DNA of 33,530 nt from Levilactobacillus tongjiangensis (GTDB lineage Bacteria; Bacillota; Bacilli; Lactobacillales; Lactobacillaceae), in assembly GCF_003946345.1 (NCBI RefSeq), contig NZ_RHNY01000023.1, positions 1-33,530 on the forward strand, in the 5' to 3' direction. The notes beneath the pieces are model-generated. The model made no database searches, was not told the DNA's origin, and saw only the letters and a program-made list of their open reading frames with translations. Shown one piece after another: positions 16,562 to 27,026 of this stretch. Every line of letters starts with the position of its first letter. Position 1 is the stretch's first letter. The position numbers were made by a program, and so were the translations under genes.

Positions 16562-17950
16562 TTAGAAGATGACAACGGGGGTGCCCACTTTAACGTTGTT
16601 AAAGACTTCGCCGACTTTCGAAGGTGGCGTGTTGACACAACCGTGAGAGCCGTGAGACTTGTACCAGGTACCACCATATTGAGGTTGCCACGAAGAATCG
16701 TGAATCCCAACACCGGTGTCATCCACTGGCATCCAGTATTTAACTGGTGAAGCGTAACTCGAACCGTTATCGTTTTGACCACGTAAAGTAGCGTTGCGTT
16801 GCTTGCTCCAAATGACCCAGACACCAGCTGGCGTGTGGTGTGCGGTCGTTGGTAAACCAGTAACAACATCGGTCGAAACGACGACTTTTCCGTTCTTGTA
16901 GACCCACATGTGTTGGTTGGTCTTATCAACCTCAACGTAGGAGTTACCAATGTCGGTACCGTTGCTGTGATAACCGCTCCCTTGAATAGCAGGGGTCCGG
17001 GACATACCCTTAGCGGCTAAGACAACCTTACTTAAAGCAGGCGTTTCTTTCTTAACTTTAATACTCCACCCGTATAAACCTGCAGGAACCTTGACCGTGC
17101 CACGCTTGGTAGACTTGAAGGTCCGGGTCTTGTTTACGGTGCCGTATTTCTTACTTAATTTAGTCAGGTAAGCTTTGATAGCCGTATCATTGGTCGATAG
17201 CTTCCCAGCCTTGAATGTTAGCCAACTAGCCAACGTTTCAGCAGGAATTGTGACCTTATGATTGCTTAGCTTGTAGACGTAACTCTGTTTGGTAATGGTC
17301 TGAGCCTTAGACTTTGCCGCCTTAAAGGTTGCGGAGGTCGACGTCACGGCAGGCTTAATGTAGTCGCCGGAAACGTTAACGGTCGTCTCGCCCTTCTCAA
17401 TAGCTTGTGAAATTGAAGTGGCTAATTTGCTGGTGTCGAGTTGATTCCCGGCCTGTTCCTTAGTCACTGCAAAGTCACCATTAGCGTAAGTGAAGGAGGC
17501 ATCTTTGGCAGCGGTCCGTGTCTTGTTGGCCTTGGTGGTAATGGACTTTGCTAGTGTCCGGACACTTTCTTGATTTTCCGTGCTAGCGTTCAGCTGGATG
17601 CTGTCTGCCGTAGCGGTCGTCAAGTGAATGGGCCAGCTCCAAACGTTTTGCTTGGAGATCAATTGTTTCAACGCTGATGGGGAAGTCACTTTTAAGTCAA
17701 CTTCGTTGGTCTTGAAAGTGGTGACGGTTTGACTACCGTCTTTCACCGTCAGCTGTTGATTCTTCAGTGCAGCTTTAAGCTTCGTTGCCGCCTGTTGGGC
17801 CGTATTACCACCGACGTTGACGCCGGCAATCTCGGTATCCTTAAAGAAGACGTTTGCTGAAGAGTAGTGTAATGCTTGTCCAACGTAGATTGCGCCGACC
17901 GCCACACAGGCGGTGACCAGGCCAATCACGAGGGCTTTCCGTTTTTTCAT
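16562..17950 (-). CDS. Membrane-anchored L,D-transpeptidase (YkuD family)
   Basis: 462 residues. An N-terminal membrane anchor (about residues 6-27, KKRKALVIGLVTACVAVG) is followed by a long extracellular region with repeated alpha/beta modules of the kind often called peptidoglycan-binding domain 4. The C-terminal catalytic domain has the HGSHGCVN motif; the nucleophile Cys is near residue 437 and the upstream His is in GVGIHDSSW. It forms 3-3 cross-links or attaches groups to peptidoglycan outside the cell. I chose ATG 17950 because AGGAGG lies nine bases upstream and the anchor then starts at once; the frame continues to 18010 without a ribosome site. A cre-like site lies 117 bases upstream. 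Confidence 0.9.
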   Translation of the reverse strand: MKKRKALVIGLVTACVAVGAIYVGQALHYSSANVFFKDTEIAGVNVGGNTAQQAATKLKAALKNQQLTVKDGSQTVTTFKTNEVDLKVTSPSALKQLISKQNVWSWPIHLTTATADSIQLNASTENQESVRTLAKSITTKANKTRTAAKDASFTYANGDFAVTKEQAGNQLDTSKLATSISQAIEKGETTVNVSGDYIKPAVTSTSATFKAAKSKAQTITKQSYVYKLSNHKVTIPAETLASWLTFKAGKLSTNDTAIKAYLTKLSKKYGTVNKTRTFKSTKRGTVKVPAGLYGWSIKVKKETPALSKVVLAAKGMSRTPAIQGSGYHSNGTDIGNSYVEVDKTNQHMWVYKNGKVVVSTDVVTGLPTTAHHTPAGVWVIWSKQRNATLRGQNDNGSSYASPVKYWMPVDDTGVGIHDSSWQPQYGGTWYKSHGSHGCVNTPPSKVGEVFNNVKVGTPVVIF

Positions 17951-18066
17951 AAAGTGTGACCTCCTAATATAGCCAATGGAGGAAAAGTCGTCATGCTTAA
18001 CTATCACCAATTAGCATAACTCTAGCTTACTTCAAAGTTCCTTAAAAGACAATGTGAATGCGTCAA

Positions 18067-18080
18067 TGAAAACGTTTACG
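18067..18080. promoter_or_regulatory. cre-like (CcpA) site upstream of the transpeptidase gene
   Basis: TGAAAACGTTTACG matches the cre pattern TGNAANCGNTNNCA at all fixed positions except the last. It lies 117 bases before the transpeptidase start and just past the 3' end of ldh. The rest of the 18001-18228 gap shows no supported gene. Confidence 0.45.
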
Positions 18081-18228
18081 TAACAAATTGTGGTCAGTTT
18101 TGGTTGGCTGCTAGTCTTGATTTGCTTGGATTGATAGGAGGTGAGCGCGGTCGACCGAAAAAAAGGTTGGGCAAAATTATTTTGGACTCGTCAAATTATT
18201 TCGTAGAATACCGGTTCAATGACGGGAT

Positions 18229-18260
18229 AAAAAAAGTGCCACGCCCTAACAGCGTGACAC
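18229..18260 (-). terminator. Intrinsic terminator of ldh
   Basis: On minus, stem GTGTCACGC/GCGTGGCAC (one mismatch) is followed by seven Ts. Confidence 0.8.
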
Positions 18261-18274
18261 CTCTAATCGTTTAA

Positions 18275-19243
<969 letters not shown>

Positions 19244-19290
19244 CTATAAGTATTTAACACTTCAAGGGTCACGTTCATTACCCGCTAACA

Positions 19291-19299
19291 AGTATAACA
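19291..19299 (-). promoter_or_regulatory. Extended -10 promoter of ldh
   Basis: On minus, TGT followed by TATACT (19296 down to 19291). The -35 is poor. It leaves a leader of about 45 bases. Confidence 0.5.
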
Positions 19300-19343
19300 T
19301 GAGAACGCTATATCGACTATGGGGGAGCCTCTTTATTTTATGA

Positions 19344-19371
19344 AAAAAACGTTTACTAGCAAACGCTTCCT
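19344..19371. promoter_or_regulatory. Two adjacent cre-like sites between ldh and pth
   Basis: AAAAAACGTTTACT (19344-19357) and AGCAAACGCTTCCT (19358-19371) each share the AANCGNT core with the cre pattern and lie back to back. They are about 50-75 bases upstream of the ldh -10 and 40 bases upstream of the pth -10. CcpA control of ldh is well known in lactic acid bacteria; binding here is inferred. Confidence 0.45.
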
Positions 19372-19407
19372 ATAAGGGTCAGGATGAGTGAAATTCACAA
19401 GCGACTA

Positions 19408-19416
19408 TGCTATACT
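19408..19416 (+). promoter_or_regulatory. Extended -10 promoter of the pth-mfd cluster
   Basis: TGC followed by TATACT (19411-19416), about 118 bases before pth. The 12-mer TGCTATACTCAA is also found at the divIC promoter. Confidence 0.5.
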
Positions 19417-19533
19417 CAATAATGTTGATTTGAAATACGTAGATAAACTGAGTGTGCTGAACGGGGCTAAGCGTCCGTCCAGCTATTTTGCTTCCAGCTC
19501 AGATGACCTAATTTTTGAGGAGAACAGTATAAG

Positions 19534-20091
19534 ATGAAAATGATTGTTGGTTTAGGAAACATTGGTCCCCAGTACGATGGCACACGGCACAACACGGGTT
19601 TCATGGTGGTTGATGCGTTTGCTAAGGAACACGGTATTGACTTGACGACCCGTAAGATGGACGCAAAGTATGGTACCGGCATCGTGAATGGTGAAAAAGT
19701 TTTGGTCGTGAAACCAACAACGTTCATGAATGAATCCGGGCGGGCAGTCCACCCATTGATGCAATACTTCAAGATTGACTTAGATGACATTATGGTCGTT
19801 CACGATGACATGGACCTGCCAGTAGGCCGAATCCGGTTGCGGAATCACGGGTCAGCCGGTGGTCATAACGGAATCAAGAGCATCATTGCCCACGTTTCAG
19901 ATCAGAAATTCAAACGGTTACGGGTCGGAATTGAACACCCTCAGCAACATTCTGTGGTGGACTACGTTTTAGGAAAGTTTACCAAAGACCAAGCGCCGCT
20001 CTTTAACCAGGCGACGGATCAGGCCGTCGCTGCACTTGATGATTGGTTAAGCGGTACCGAATTTACTCAGTTGATGAATCAGTACAACTAG
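19534..20091 (+). CDS. pth: Peptidyl-tRNA hydrolase
   Basis: 185 residues, normal length. It cleaves peptidyl-tRNA released from stalled ribosomes, recycling tRNA. The family start MIVGLGNIGPQYDGTRHNTGF includes the conserved Asn and the catalytic His; HDDMDLPVGRIRLR and GSAGGHNGIKSI are also intact. GAGGAG lies 11 bases before ATG 19534; ATG 19540 is a possible alternative. It leads a co-directional cluster with mfd 16 bases downstream. The rqcP product encoded nearby acts in a pathway that also ends in peptidyl-tRNA release. Confidence 0.95.
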   Translation: MKMIVGLGNIGPQYDGTRHNTGFMVVDAFAKEHGIDLTTRKMDAKYGTGIVNGEKVLVVKPTTFMNESGRAVHPLMQYFKIDLDDIMVVHDDMDLPVGRIRLRNHGSAGGHNGIKSIIAHVSDQKFKRLRVGIEHPQQHSVVDYVLGKFTKDQAPLFNQATDQAVAALDDWLSGTEFTQLMNQYN

Positions 20092-20107
20092 AATAGGAAG
20101 TTATCAC

Positions 20108-23100
20108 GTGAATTTAGAAGGATTTATGACGCAGACCGCGCAGTACGGCGCGATTCGCCAAGCCATAGCTCCTGGTCAACGACAGTTGGTCACCGGGCTC
20201 AATGGGTCGGCTGAAACCTTGTTCATTGCCAGCCTCCTCCATGATCAGCAGCGGTCCATCGTTTACGTGACGGACACGCTGTATCATGCTGGTCAGTTGA
20301 TGGATGACCTGGCGAACCTGCTAGAAGATGATGAGCTGTTTGAGTTTCCAGTTGAGGAACTCTTGGCAGCGGAAGTTGCCACCAGTTCGCCAGAATACCG
20401 GTCTGCTCGGATCGATGCGCTACGGGCTTTGCAGAGTGACCGGCCAGTAGTTATTGTGACGGCGTTGTCTGGGCTGCGGCGGTTCTTACCGGACCCCGAT
20501 AATTTTGCCGGGGCACGGTTTACGGTTAAAGTTGGTGCTGATTTTGATTTAGAGAAGCTGCAACAACAGCTGTTTGGTATGGGCTATGCCCATCAAAAAT
20601 TAGTTGCTGCTCCGGGAGATTTTGCCGTACGGGGATCTATCGTGGACATTTATCCGTTAGCGGCGGACTATCCGGTCCGGCTGGACTTTTTTGATACGGA
20701 GGTCGATTCCCTGCGGTACTTTGATCCAGCGACTCAGCGAAGTATCGAAAATGTTGATGCCGTTGAAGTATTACCAGCCACGGATTTCATTCTTACAGCT
20801 GATGAACGTGCCGCTGGTGCCACAGCGTTGACCACGGAACTGAAGGCGCAGACCGCTAAGCTGGATGCAGAAGCGGCGACAACGCTGACGGATCAGGTGC
20901 AACCACTTGTGGATGGCCTGAAAAAAGGGTCCGTTGATCCACAACTGATGGAGTTTGCGGACTACTTATTCCCGGAACATCACCAACTACTGGATTACTT
21001 ACCAGCTAATGGGGTGGCCTTGTTCGGGGATTATTCGCGTCTACAGGATGCCGAACGCCAGTTACTCGAGGATGAGGCCAACTGGGCGACGGATAAATTG
21101 ACCCATCACCAAATCTTTGCGCAACAGACTTTTGGCGGCGAACTCCGGCCAATCGTCAAGAAGGATACCCACGCTCAAATCATGCTGGCCTTGTTCCAGA
21201 AGGGCATGGGGACCATGCGGTTTCACGCGGTCACTAACATTACGACGCGGGCCATGCAACAATTCTTTGGCCAGCTACCAGTGATGAAAACCGAAATTGA
21301 CCGGTGGCATAAACAAAAGCAAACGATTCTACTACTGGTTCAGGATGAGGAACGACTAGCAAAGATTGAGCAAACTCTGGATGATTTTGAAATTCAAGCG
21401 GTTTTGACCAAGTCCAGTAACGTTCAACCGGCACTGACCCAATTGATTCCAGAACGCTTACGTACTGGATTTGAATTGCCAGAAGCCAACCTGGTCGTCA
21501 TCACTGAGGGCGAGATGTTCCAGAAGGTGACGAAGAAGCGGCCACGGCGTCAAACTATGGCGAACGCGGAACGGTTAAAGAGTTATACCGATCTGAAACC
21601 AGGGGATTACGTTGTTCACGTCAACCACGGTATCGGGAATTTTATTGGGATGCAAACCTTGACGGTGGACGGTGTCCATCAAGATTACATGACCATTGAT
21701 TACCAGGACAACGCTCAGTTGTTTATCCCGGTTACTCAGTTGAATTTAATTCAGAAATACGTTTCTTCTGAGGACAAAAAGCCTAAGATCAACAAGTTAG
21801 GTGGATCCGAATGGGCTAAGACCAAACGCAAAGTTGCGGCAAAGATTGAAGACATTGCCGATGAATTGGTCGACCTCTATGCCAAACGGGCGGCTGAGAA
21901 GGGCTATGCCTTTCCAGTGGATGATAGTTTACAGACGGACTTCGAGAATGATTTTCCGTATGCAGAGACGCCTGACCAGTTGCGGACGATTGAGGAAGTT
22001 AAGCATGACATGGAAAAAGGGCGTCCAATGGATCGGTTGCTGGTTGGTGACGTTGGGTATGGGAAGACGGAAGTGGCATTGCGGGCAGCCTTTAAGGCGG
22101 TAGAAGCGGGTAAACAGGTCGCTTTCCTGGTTCCCACGACGATTTTAGCGCAACAACACTATGACACGATGGTCAGCCGGTTTGAAGGTTATCCCATCAA
22201 TGTCGAGATGTTTTCTCGTTTCCGGACAACTAAACAGATTCATCAATCCATTAAGGATTTAGAGACCGGCCAGTTGGACATTGTGGTTGGGACTCACCGA
22301 CTCCTGTCGCAAGATGTAAAGTTCAAGAACTTGGGACTGGTGCTGGTTGATGAAGAGCAACGATTTGGGGTCAAACATAAGGAACGATTGAAGCAGTTGA
22401 AGGCTAATGTGGACGTGTTAACGTTAACCGCCACCCCGATTCCCCGGACATTGCATATGTCGATGCTGGGTGTGCGGGATCTGTCAGTGATCGAAACACC
22501 ACCGGCTAACCGGTTCCCAATCCAAACCTATGTGATGGAACAAAATGCAGGTGCCATTCAGGATGGTATTCGGCGAGAAATGCAGCGCGGTGGTCAAGTC
22601 TTCTACCTGCATAATCGGGTGGAAGACATTGAAAAGACGGTTAGTCAGGTTCAAGCGCTAGTGCCCGAGGCGCGGGTCGGCTACATCCATGGTAAGATGA
22701 CGGAAGCCCAGCTGGAAGGGGTGCTCTTTGACTTCCTCCGCGGGGACTACGATGTTCTGGTCACGACGACTATCATCGAAACCGGGATCGACATTCCTAA
22801 CGCCAATACGTTGTTCGTTGAAAATGCTGACCGGATGGGCCTCTCGCAGCTGTATCAGCTGCGGGGACGAATCGGACGGAGTAACCGCGTGGCATACGCG
22901 TACTTCACGTACAAGCCGAATAAGGTACTGACTGAGGTCAGTGAGAAGCGGCTTGAGGCCATTAAGGACTTCACCGAACTGGGGTCTGGTTTTAAGATTG
23001 CGATGCGGGACTTATCCATTCGGGGTGCCGGTAACTTGTTGGGTAAACAACAACATGGTTTCATTAATTCCGTGGGATATGATCTGTACACGCAAATGTT

Positions 23101-23656
23101 AAGTGATGCCGTTGCCAAGAAGCGAGGCAAGCAAACACAACCGAAGACGGATACAACCGTTGAACTGGGCGTTGAAGCTTACCTACCGAGTGACTACATT
23201 GAAGATGAACAACAGAAAATTGAAATGTACAAGCGGATTCGCCAACTGGAAAATGACGACGAGGTCAGTGAGATTCAGGCTGATTTAATTGACCGGTTTG
23301 GTGAGTATCCCGATGCTGTTAGCCAGTTGTTGACCATTGGGCAGTTGAAGCTAGCTGCTGATTTAGCCCTGGTCGATAAGATTCGTCGTAAGGATGGCGA
23401 TATCTTTGTGACGATTTCTAAGCGGGGAACCGATATCTTAGGCGGCGAGGATGTTTTCAAAGCGCTGGCCGCAACCGATTTAAAGGCCACCGTGGGAATC
23501 AACGACGACCGACTTCACATCAAATTGGTCATCCAACCTAAGATGCAGACGGCAGACTGGTTGCCACAGTTGCAACAGTTCATGGCCGCATTACGGGATA
23601 TTGTGGAAGTGACCACGAAGCCAAAGGACAACGATAAGTCCACGGCTGAAGACTAA
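20108..23656 (+). CDS. mfd: Transcription-repair coupling factor
   Basis: 1182 residues, normal for Mfd. It removes RNA polymerase stalled at DNA damage and recruits the UvrABC repair enzymes. The order is a UvrB-like N-terminal module (about 1-300), the RNA polymerase interaction domain (about 490-560, with GDYVVHVNHGIGNF), the helicase motor with Walker A GDVGYGKTEVA (about 648-655) and DEEQRFG (about 747), and the C-terminal TRCF domain (about 1020-1160). GTG 20108 has AGGAAG seven bases upstream; ATG 20126 is possible. The flippase gene follows after 11 bases. Confidence 0.96.
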   Translation: MNLEGFMTQTAQYGAIRQAIAPGQRQLVTGLNGSAETLFIASLLHDQQRSIVYVTDTLYHAGQLMDDLANLLEDDELFEFPVEELLAAEVATSSPEYRSARIDALRALQSDRPVVIVTALSGLRRFLPDPDNFAGARFTVKVGADFDLEKLQQQLFGMGYAHQKLVAAPGDFAVRGSIVDIYPLAADYPVRLDFFDTEVDSLRYFDPATQRSIENVDAVEVLPATDFILTADERAAGATALTTELKAQTAKLDAEAATTLTDQVQPLVDGLKKGSVDPQLMEFADYLFPEHHQLLDYLPANGVALFGDYSRLQDAERQLLEDEANWATDKLTHHQIFAQQTFGGELRPIVKKDTHAQIMLALFQKGMGTMRFHAVTNITTRAMQQFFGQLPVMKTEIDRWHKQKQTILLLVQDEERLAKIEQTLDDFEIQAVLTKSSNVQPALTQLIPERLRTGFELPEANLVVITEGEMFQKVTKKRPRRQTMANAERLKSYTDLKPGDYVVHVNHGIGNFIGMQTLTVDGVHQDYMTIDYQDNAQLFIPVTQLNLIQKYVSSEDKKPKINKLGGSEWAKTKRKVAAKIEDIADELVDLYAKRAAEKGYAFPVDDSLQTDFENDFPYAETPDQLRTIEEVKHDMEKGRPMDRLLVGDVGYGKTEVALRAAFKAVEAGKQVAFLVPTTILAQQHYDTMVSRFEGYPINVEMFSRFRTTKQIHQSIKDLETGQLDIVVGTHRLLSQDVKFKNLGLVLVDEEQRFGVKHKERLKQLKANVDVLTLTATPIPRTLHMSMLGVRDLSVIETPPANRFPIQTYVMEQNAGAIQDGIRREMQRGGQVFYLHNRVEDIEKTVSQVQALVPEARVGYIHGKMTEAQLEGVLFDFLRGDYDVLVTTTIIETGIDIPNANTLFVENADRMGLSQLYQLRGRIGRSNRVAYAYFTYKPNKVLTEVSEKRLEAIKDFTELGSGFKIAMRDLSIRGAGNLLGKQQHGFINSVGYDLYTQMLSDAVAKKRGKQTQPKTDTTVELGVEAYLPSDYIEDEQQKIEMYKRIRQLENDDEVSEIQADLIDRFGEYPDAVSQLLTIGQLKLAADLALVDKIRRKDGDIFVTISKRGTDILGGEDVFKALAATDLKATVGINDDRLHIKLVIQPKMQTADWLPQLQQFMAALRDIVEVTTKPKDNDKSTAED

Positions 23657-23667
23657 GGAGGCCAACC

Positions 23668-25248
23668 ATGGGCAACCGCAACGTAAATACGACCTTGCAG
23701 GGTGCCCTGATTCTTTCGGTGGCGGCGTTTATTGCCAAGCTACTGAGTGCTGTCTACCGGGTCCCCTTTCAAAATATAGTCGGTAACACCGGTTTTTATG
23801 TGTATCAGCAGGTGTATCCCCTCTATGGTATCGGTATGACCTTTGCGTTGAGTGGATTACCCGTCTTTATTTCTAAACTGATTGCGGAGGCGCCCGACCT
23901 CCCCAGTCAACAGCAAGTTGCCCGTCAGGTAACGCAGTGGGTCTGGGGCCTGGCCTTAGTCCTCTTCGGGGGATTGATGCTGGGAGCGTCCACAATAGCT
24001 CGCGGCATGGGTGACGTTCAACTAACCCCCTTAATCCAAATGGTCTCGTGGATGTTTCTCTTTATGCCTGCACTTTCAGTGGGGCGTGGGTACCATCAGG
24101 GACGGTTCAATATGTTGCCAACGGCCCGTTCGCAGGTTATTGAGCAATTGGTGCGGGTCATTGTGATTCTTGTGGCCGCCGGTTGGGCGGTTCACCACGG
24201 TTGGTCAGTCTACCGAATGGGAACGTGGGCGTTGAGTGGTGGGACCGTGGCGGCCGTGGCGGCACTATTAGTGCTCCCACGGTGGCGACAACGCGACGTC
24301 ACCACTACAGACCGGATCCCACACGTTGGCCGTCGTTTACTGGTTGAGGGGGGCACCCTGTGCCTACTGACCGCAATGATGGTGCTCTTACAACTTGTGG
24401 ATTCTTTTACCGTCAAGAACGGTTTGGTGGCTGGGGGGATGAGTGACCTGGCTGCGAAGAGCCTCAAAGGGGTCTATGACCGGGCACAGCCACTGGTTCA
24501 GTTAGGATTGGTGGTGGCGGTAGCATTTGCCACGTCATTGTTGCCTGCCCTAGCCGAAGCCCAGCAACGCGACCGACCGCAGGCATTTAAACAGTTGACG
24601 ACGACCATGATGCGCATTGCCTTGGTGATTGCGACGGCCGCGACAGCCGGACTGATCAGTCTGATGCCATGGATCAATCGGCTCCTCTTTGGGAATACAC
24701 AGGGGTCGGACATGTTGGCAGTGTACATGCTGAGTATTATTTTAGCCACACTGATTCAGACGTATAACAGTGTCTTGCAGAGTAAAAATAATTATCGGCT
24801 GACGGTCGTTGCCCTAGTGACGGGGCTGATTGTAAAAGCAGTCGGTAATCATTGGGCCGTGGCCCACTTTGCTGGCAACGGTGCCAGTTGGCTGACAGTT
24901 ATGAGCCTAGGTGTGATGTTCGTGATCATCTGGTATGGTTCGGCTCAGGAAATACGCTCGGGCATCTGGACGCAAAGCTTTATTCGTAAATTAATTGGCT
25001 GCACCATTTTGATGGTAGCGGGGGTTCAAGCGGTCGGTGTGGGCCTAGAACATCTCTGGCCGGCAATGCTGACGGGACGTTTAGCTGCTGGTGGGGCACT
25101 CCTCATCACGATTCCCGTGGGCGTTGTGATTTTCTTTAGCCTGGCTCTGAGCTGGCAGTTACTCACAGTGCGGGAGTGGTTAGCCATTCCACACGCAAAA
25201 ACAATTTTGAGATTATGGCAGAGACTTAGCCAACATGGAGGAAAATAA
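23668..25248 (+). CDS. Polysaccharide/lipid flippase of the MOP superfamily (YabM/SpoVB-like)
   Basis: 526 residues with about 14 hydrophobic segments and no soluble domain. The N-terminal stretch ([20 protein letters not shown], followed by VPFQNIVGN) is typical of the MATE-like MOP flippases that include Bacillus YabM, SpoVB and MurJ-type proteins. The likely role is flipping a lipid-linked cell-wall or polysaccharide precursor across the membrane; the substrate is not decided. AAGGAGG precedes the ATG. It holds the yabM place in the Bacillus-like order mfd-yabM-yabO. The rqcP start lies directly after its stop and the rqcP ribosome site is inside its last codons, suggesting coupled translation. 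Confidence 0.85.
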   Translation: MGNRNVNTTLQGALILSVAAFIAKLLSAVYRVPFQNIVGNTGFYVYQQVYPLYGIGMTFALSGLPVFISKLIAEAPDLPSQQQVARQVTQWVWGLALVLFGGLMLGASTIARGMGDVQLTPLIQMVSWMFLFMPALSVGRGYHQGRFNMLPTARSQVIEQLVRVIVILVAAGWAVHHGWSVYRMGTWALSGGTVAAVAALLVLPRWRQRDVTTTDRIPHVGRRLLVEGGTLCLLTAMMVLLQLVDSFTVKNGLVAGGMSDLAAKSLKGVYDRAQPLVQLGLVVAVAFATSLLPALAEAQQRDRPQAFKQLTTTMMRIALVIATAATAGLISLMPWINRLLFGNTQGSDMLAVYMLSIILATLIQTYNSVLQSKNNYRLTVVALVTGLIVKAVGNHWAVAHFAGNGASWLTVMSLGVMFVIIWYGSAQEIRSGIWTQSFIRKLIGCTILMVAGVQAVGVGLEHLWPAMLTGRLAAGGALLITIPVGVVIFFSLALSWQLLTVREWLAIPHAKTILRLWQRLSQHGGK

Positions 25249-25249
25249 G

Positions 25250-25522
25250 ATGCGATTAGACAAATATTTAAAGGTTTCACGGATTATCAAACGGCGTTCA
25301 GTCGCCAAGGAAATTGCCGACAAGGGTCGGATTATGATCAACGGCAAAGTAGCCAAATCTTCTAGCGAAGTTGCCCCTAAAGATGAGCTGGTTATTAAGT
25401 TTGGTAACAAAACGTTAACGGTTCAAGTAGATGAATTGTTGGAAACGACGAAGAAGGACGACGCCGAACGGATGTATACCATTGTCAAAGAAGATTACGA
25501 ACAAGACTTTCGGCAAGAATAA
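25250..25522 (+). CDS. rqcP: RqcP (YabO), S4-domain ribosome quality control factor
   Basis: 90 residues. The whole protein is little more than an S4 RNA-binding domain ([16 protein letters not shown], then [17 protein letters not shown]). In Bacillus RqcP binds the stalled 50S subunit with RqcH and promotes alanine tailing of blocked chains. I chose ATG 25250 because GGAGG lies nine bases upstream. An earlier in-frame ATG at 25235 overlaps that ribosome site. The start follows the flippase stop with one base between them. Confidence 0.92.
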   Translation: MRLDKYLKVSRIIKRRSVAKEIADKGRIMINGKVAKSSSEVAPKDELVIKFGNKTLTVQVDELLETTKKDDAERMYTIVKEDYEQDFRQE

Positions 25523-25564
25523 GTGGTCTAATGTGACGAATGTTTTACAATATGCTTAACTAGC

Positions 25565-25593
25565 TAGACGTCCAATTTGAAACTTGCTATACT
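25565..25593 (+). promoter_or_regulatory. Promoter of divIC
   Basis: TAGACG (25565-25570), a 17-base spacer and TATACT (25588-25593) with an extended TGC. The 12-mer TGCTATACTCAA is shared with the pth promoter. Confidence 0.55.
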
Positions 25594-25636
25594 CAAGTTA
25601 AACTATCTGGTGAAAAAAACTTGAGGAGTGAGTGGG

Positions 25637-26047
25637 ATGGCTGACGTGAAACCGCGACCGGCGAAAATTGAACGTTTAGAAAATGATTATACCCGGCGGT
25701 TAGATAAGCAGGCCACCCAACAACACCATCATCGGTGGCTGGGTAAACGGCGTGCTCGACGTGCTACCCGGATTGTCGTTGTTTTTGCTGTCTTCATGAC
25801 GATTTTAGGAATCCAGTGGGTGCGCACGAATGCGAGCCTCCATACGGTTAATCAGCAGGTCGCAACTAGTGAACAGCAGCTGACCAAAACGAAGGCGACC
25901 AATCAGAAACTCAAGTTACAGATTAAGCAGCTTAATGACAAAGATTACTTGGGACGTTTAATCCGATCGAAGTATTACTACACCAAGTCCGGTGAGACGG
26001 TCTATAGTCTACCCGGTGATCACGCCACCGACGTGACCGCAAAATAG
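25637..26047 (+). CDS. divIC: Septum formation initiator DivIC/FtsL-type protein
   Basis: 136 residues. A basic cytoplasmic N-terminus (about 1-50, including RWLGKRRARRATR) is followed by one membrane segment (about 50-68) and an outside coiled coil (about 72-110) ending near YYYTKSGETVYSLPGD. This matches DivIC, which forms the FtsL-DivIB-DivIC complex at the division site. GAGGAG lies eight bases before ATG 25637. A GTG at 25628 overlaps the ribosome site and was not used. The gene holds the divIC place between yabO and yabR. Confidence 0.9.
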   Translation: MADVKPRPAKIERLENDYTRRLDKQATQQHHHRWLGKRRARRATRIVVVFAVFMTILGIQWVRTNASLHTVNQQVATSEQQLTKTKATNQKLKLQIKQLNDKDYLGRLIRSKYYYTKSGETVYSLPGDHATDVTAK

Positions 26048-26052
26048 CGTTC

Positions 26053-26089
26053 AAGGAGGCTGTGACGGCAAAGTCATGGCCTCCTTTTT
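26053..26089 (+). terminator. Intrinsic terminator after divIC
   Basis: Stem AGGAGGC/GCCTCCT with an inner TGTGAC/GTCATG pair, followed by five Ts. Confidence 0.75.
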
Positions 26090-26331
26090 AGCTGGACGCA
26101 GTCATGGTGAGGTGACTAGCTTAGACGGTTGGTTTTATTTGATGTCCAACGTGCTTAGCAGTGCAGACTGGATAAATTTTCTTGTATGGTAAGCTGGGGA
26201 TTTTATTAGTTCACCCACCAAAGTAATGGGAGAATGGCTAGAAACGCCGGTATCGTTGGAATGTTAATCTGACGCGGTTTAACTGATGTTCAAAAACGAT
26301 TGATTTGCCTTTTCTTTTTGATTTTTCACGT
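26090..26331. other. Intergenic stretch with no supported gene
   Basis: About 240 bases between the divIC terminator and the yabR promoter. Only very short open frames are present. I see no tRNA, riboswitch or clear repeat. Confidence 0.5.
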
Positions 26332-26359
26332 TTGGGATTGTTAGAAGTTGTGTTATACT
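26332..26359 (+). promoter_or_regulatory. Promoter of yabR
   Basis: TTGGGA (26332-26337), a 16-base spacer and TATACT (26354-26359) with an extended TGT. Confidence 0.55.
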
Positions 26360-26387
26360 GAAAGCACTTATTTTAAGGAGGAACTTC

Positions 26388-26960
26388 TTGTTTATGGCAA
26401 TCGAGGTTGGAGCTAAAGTTTCCGGAAAGGTCTCCGGAATCACGAACTTTGGCGCATTTGTTGATTTAGGTGACCACAAGACCGGGTTGGTTCACATTAG
26501 TGAAATTTCCGATGGGTTCGTGAAGGACATTCACGACGTTTTATCTGTCGGTGATGAAGTAACGGTTAAAGTATTGACCGTTGGCGATGACGGAAAGATT
26601 GGCTTGTCGATTCGTAAGGCAACCGATAAACCGGCATCAGAACGGCCACAGCATAGTCGTAGTGAGCATCATGGTGAACATTCTGAACACCGTGGTGGTA
26701 ATCACGATTTCCACGGCAATGGTGGTCGCGGCGGTGAAAGCCATGGTAACGCCCATGGTGGTCGTCGCTTTGAAAATAACGGTTCCCGGCCACATCATAA
26801 TTCGGCAAATGGTCGTTTCTCAGGCCATCACGCAGCCCAACATGAAGAGAGTTTCGACGACTTGATGTCAGGGTTCATGAAGCAGAGTGAGGACCGTCTG
26901 GCAACAATTAAACGCAACACCGAAGGTAAGCGCGGTGGCCGTGGTGGCCGTCGTAGTTAA
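26388..26960 (+). CDS. yabR: S1 RNA-binding domain protein YabR
   Basis: 190 residues. An S1 domain fills about residues 3-78 (VGAKVSGKVSGITNFGAFVD, GLVHISEIS, IGLSIRKA). It is followed by a low-complexity tail (about 80-190) very rich in His, Gly, Arg and Asn, ending GKRGGRGGRRS. It probably binds RNA or ribosomes. AGGAGG lies six bases before TTG 26388. ATG 26394 (12 bases away) matches where relatives begin, so the start is open by two codons. The tail is longer than in Bacillus YabR (about 128 residues in total) and resembles the CshA tail encoded at 10129. Confidence 0.88.
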   Translation: MFMAIEVGAKVSGKVSGITNFGAFVDLGDHKTGLVHISEISDGFVKDIHDVLSVGDEVTVKVLTVGDDGKIGLSIRKATDKPASERPQHSRSEHHGEHSEHRGGNHDFHGNGGRGGESHGNAHGGRRFENNGSRPHHNSANGRFSGHHAAQHEESFDDLMSGFMKQSEDRLATIKRNTEGKRGGRGGRRS

Positions 26961-26974
26961 ATGTGTCTTCGATT

Positions 26975-27002
26975 AGGACCGCATTCGTGCGGCCCTTTTT
27001 CT
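26975..27002 (+). terminator. Intrinsic terminator after yabR
   Basis: Stem AGGACCGCA/TGCGGCCCT (one mismatch) with a TTCG loop, followed by TTTTTCTT. Confidence 0.75.
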
Positions 27003-27026
27003 TAATTAACGGAAAGGGTCGGTAGT

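Noticed and set aside
16462-16950. 162-codon minus-strand open frame
   Set aside because: It overlaps the 3' part of the YkuD gene in another frame, runs through the terminator and has no ribosome site.
18026-18274. Plus-strand open frame of about 83 codons next to ldh, with AGGAGG inside at 18136
   Set aside because: It has no start at a proper distance from that site, overlaps the cre-like site and runs through the ldh terminator. Treated as chance.
26048-26393. Possible riboswitch or tRNA in the long gap before yabR
   Set aside because: No cloverleaf, T-loop motif, T-box or conserved riboswitch core could be found; only the divIC terminator and the yabR promoter are supported.
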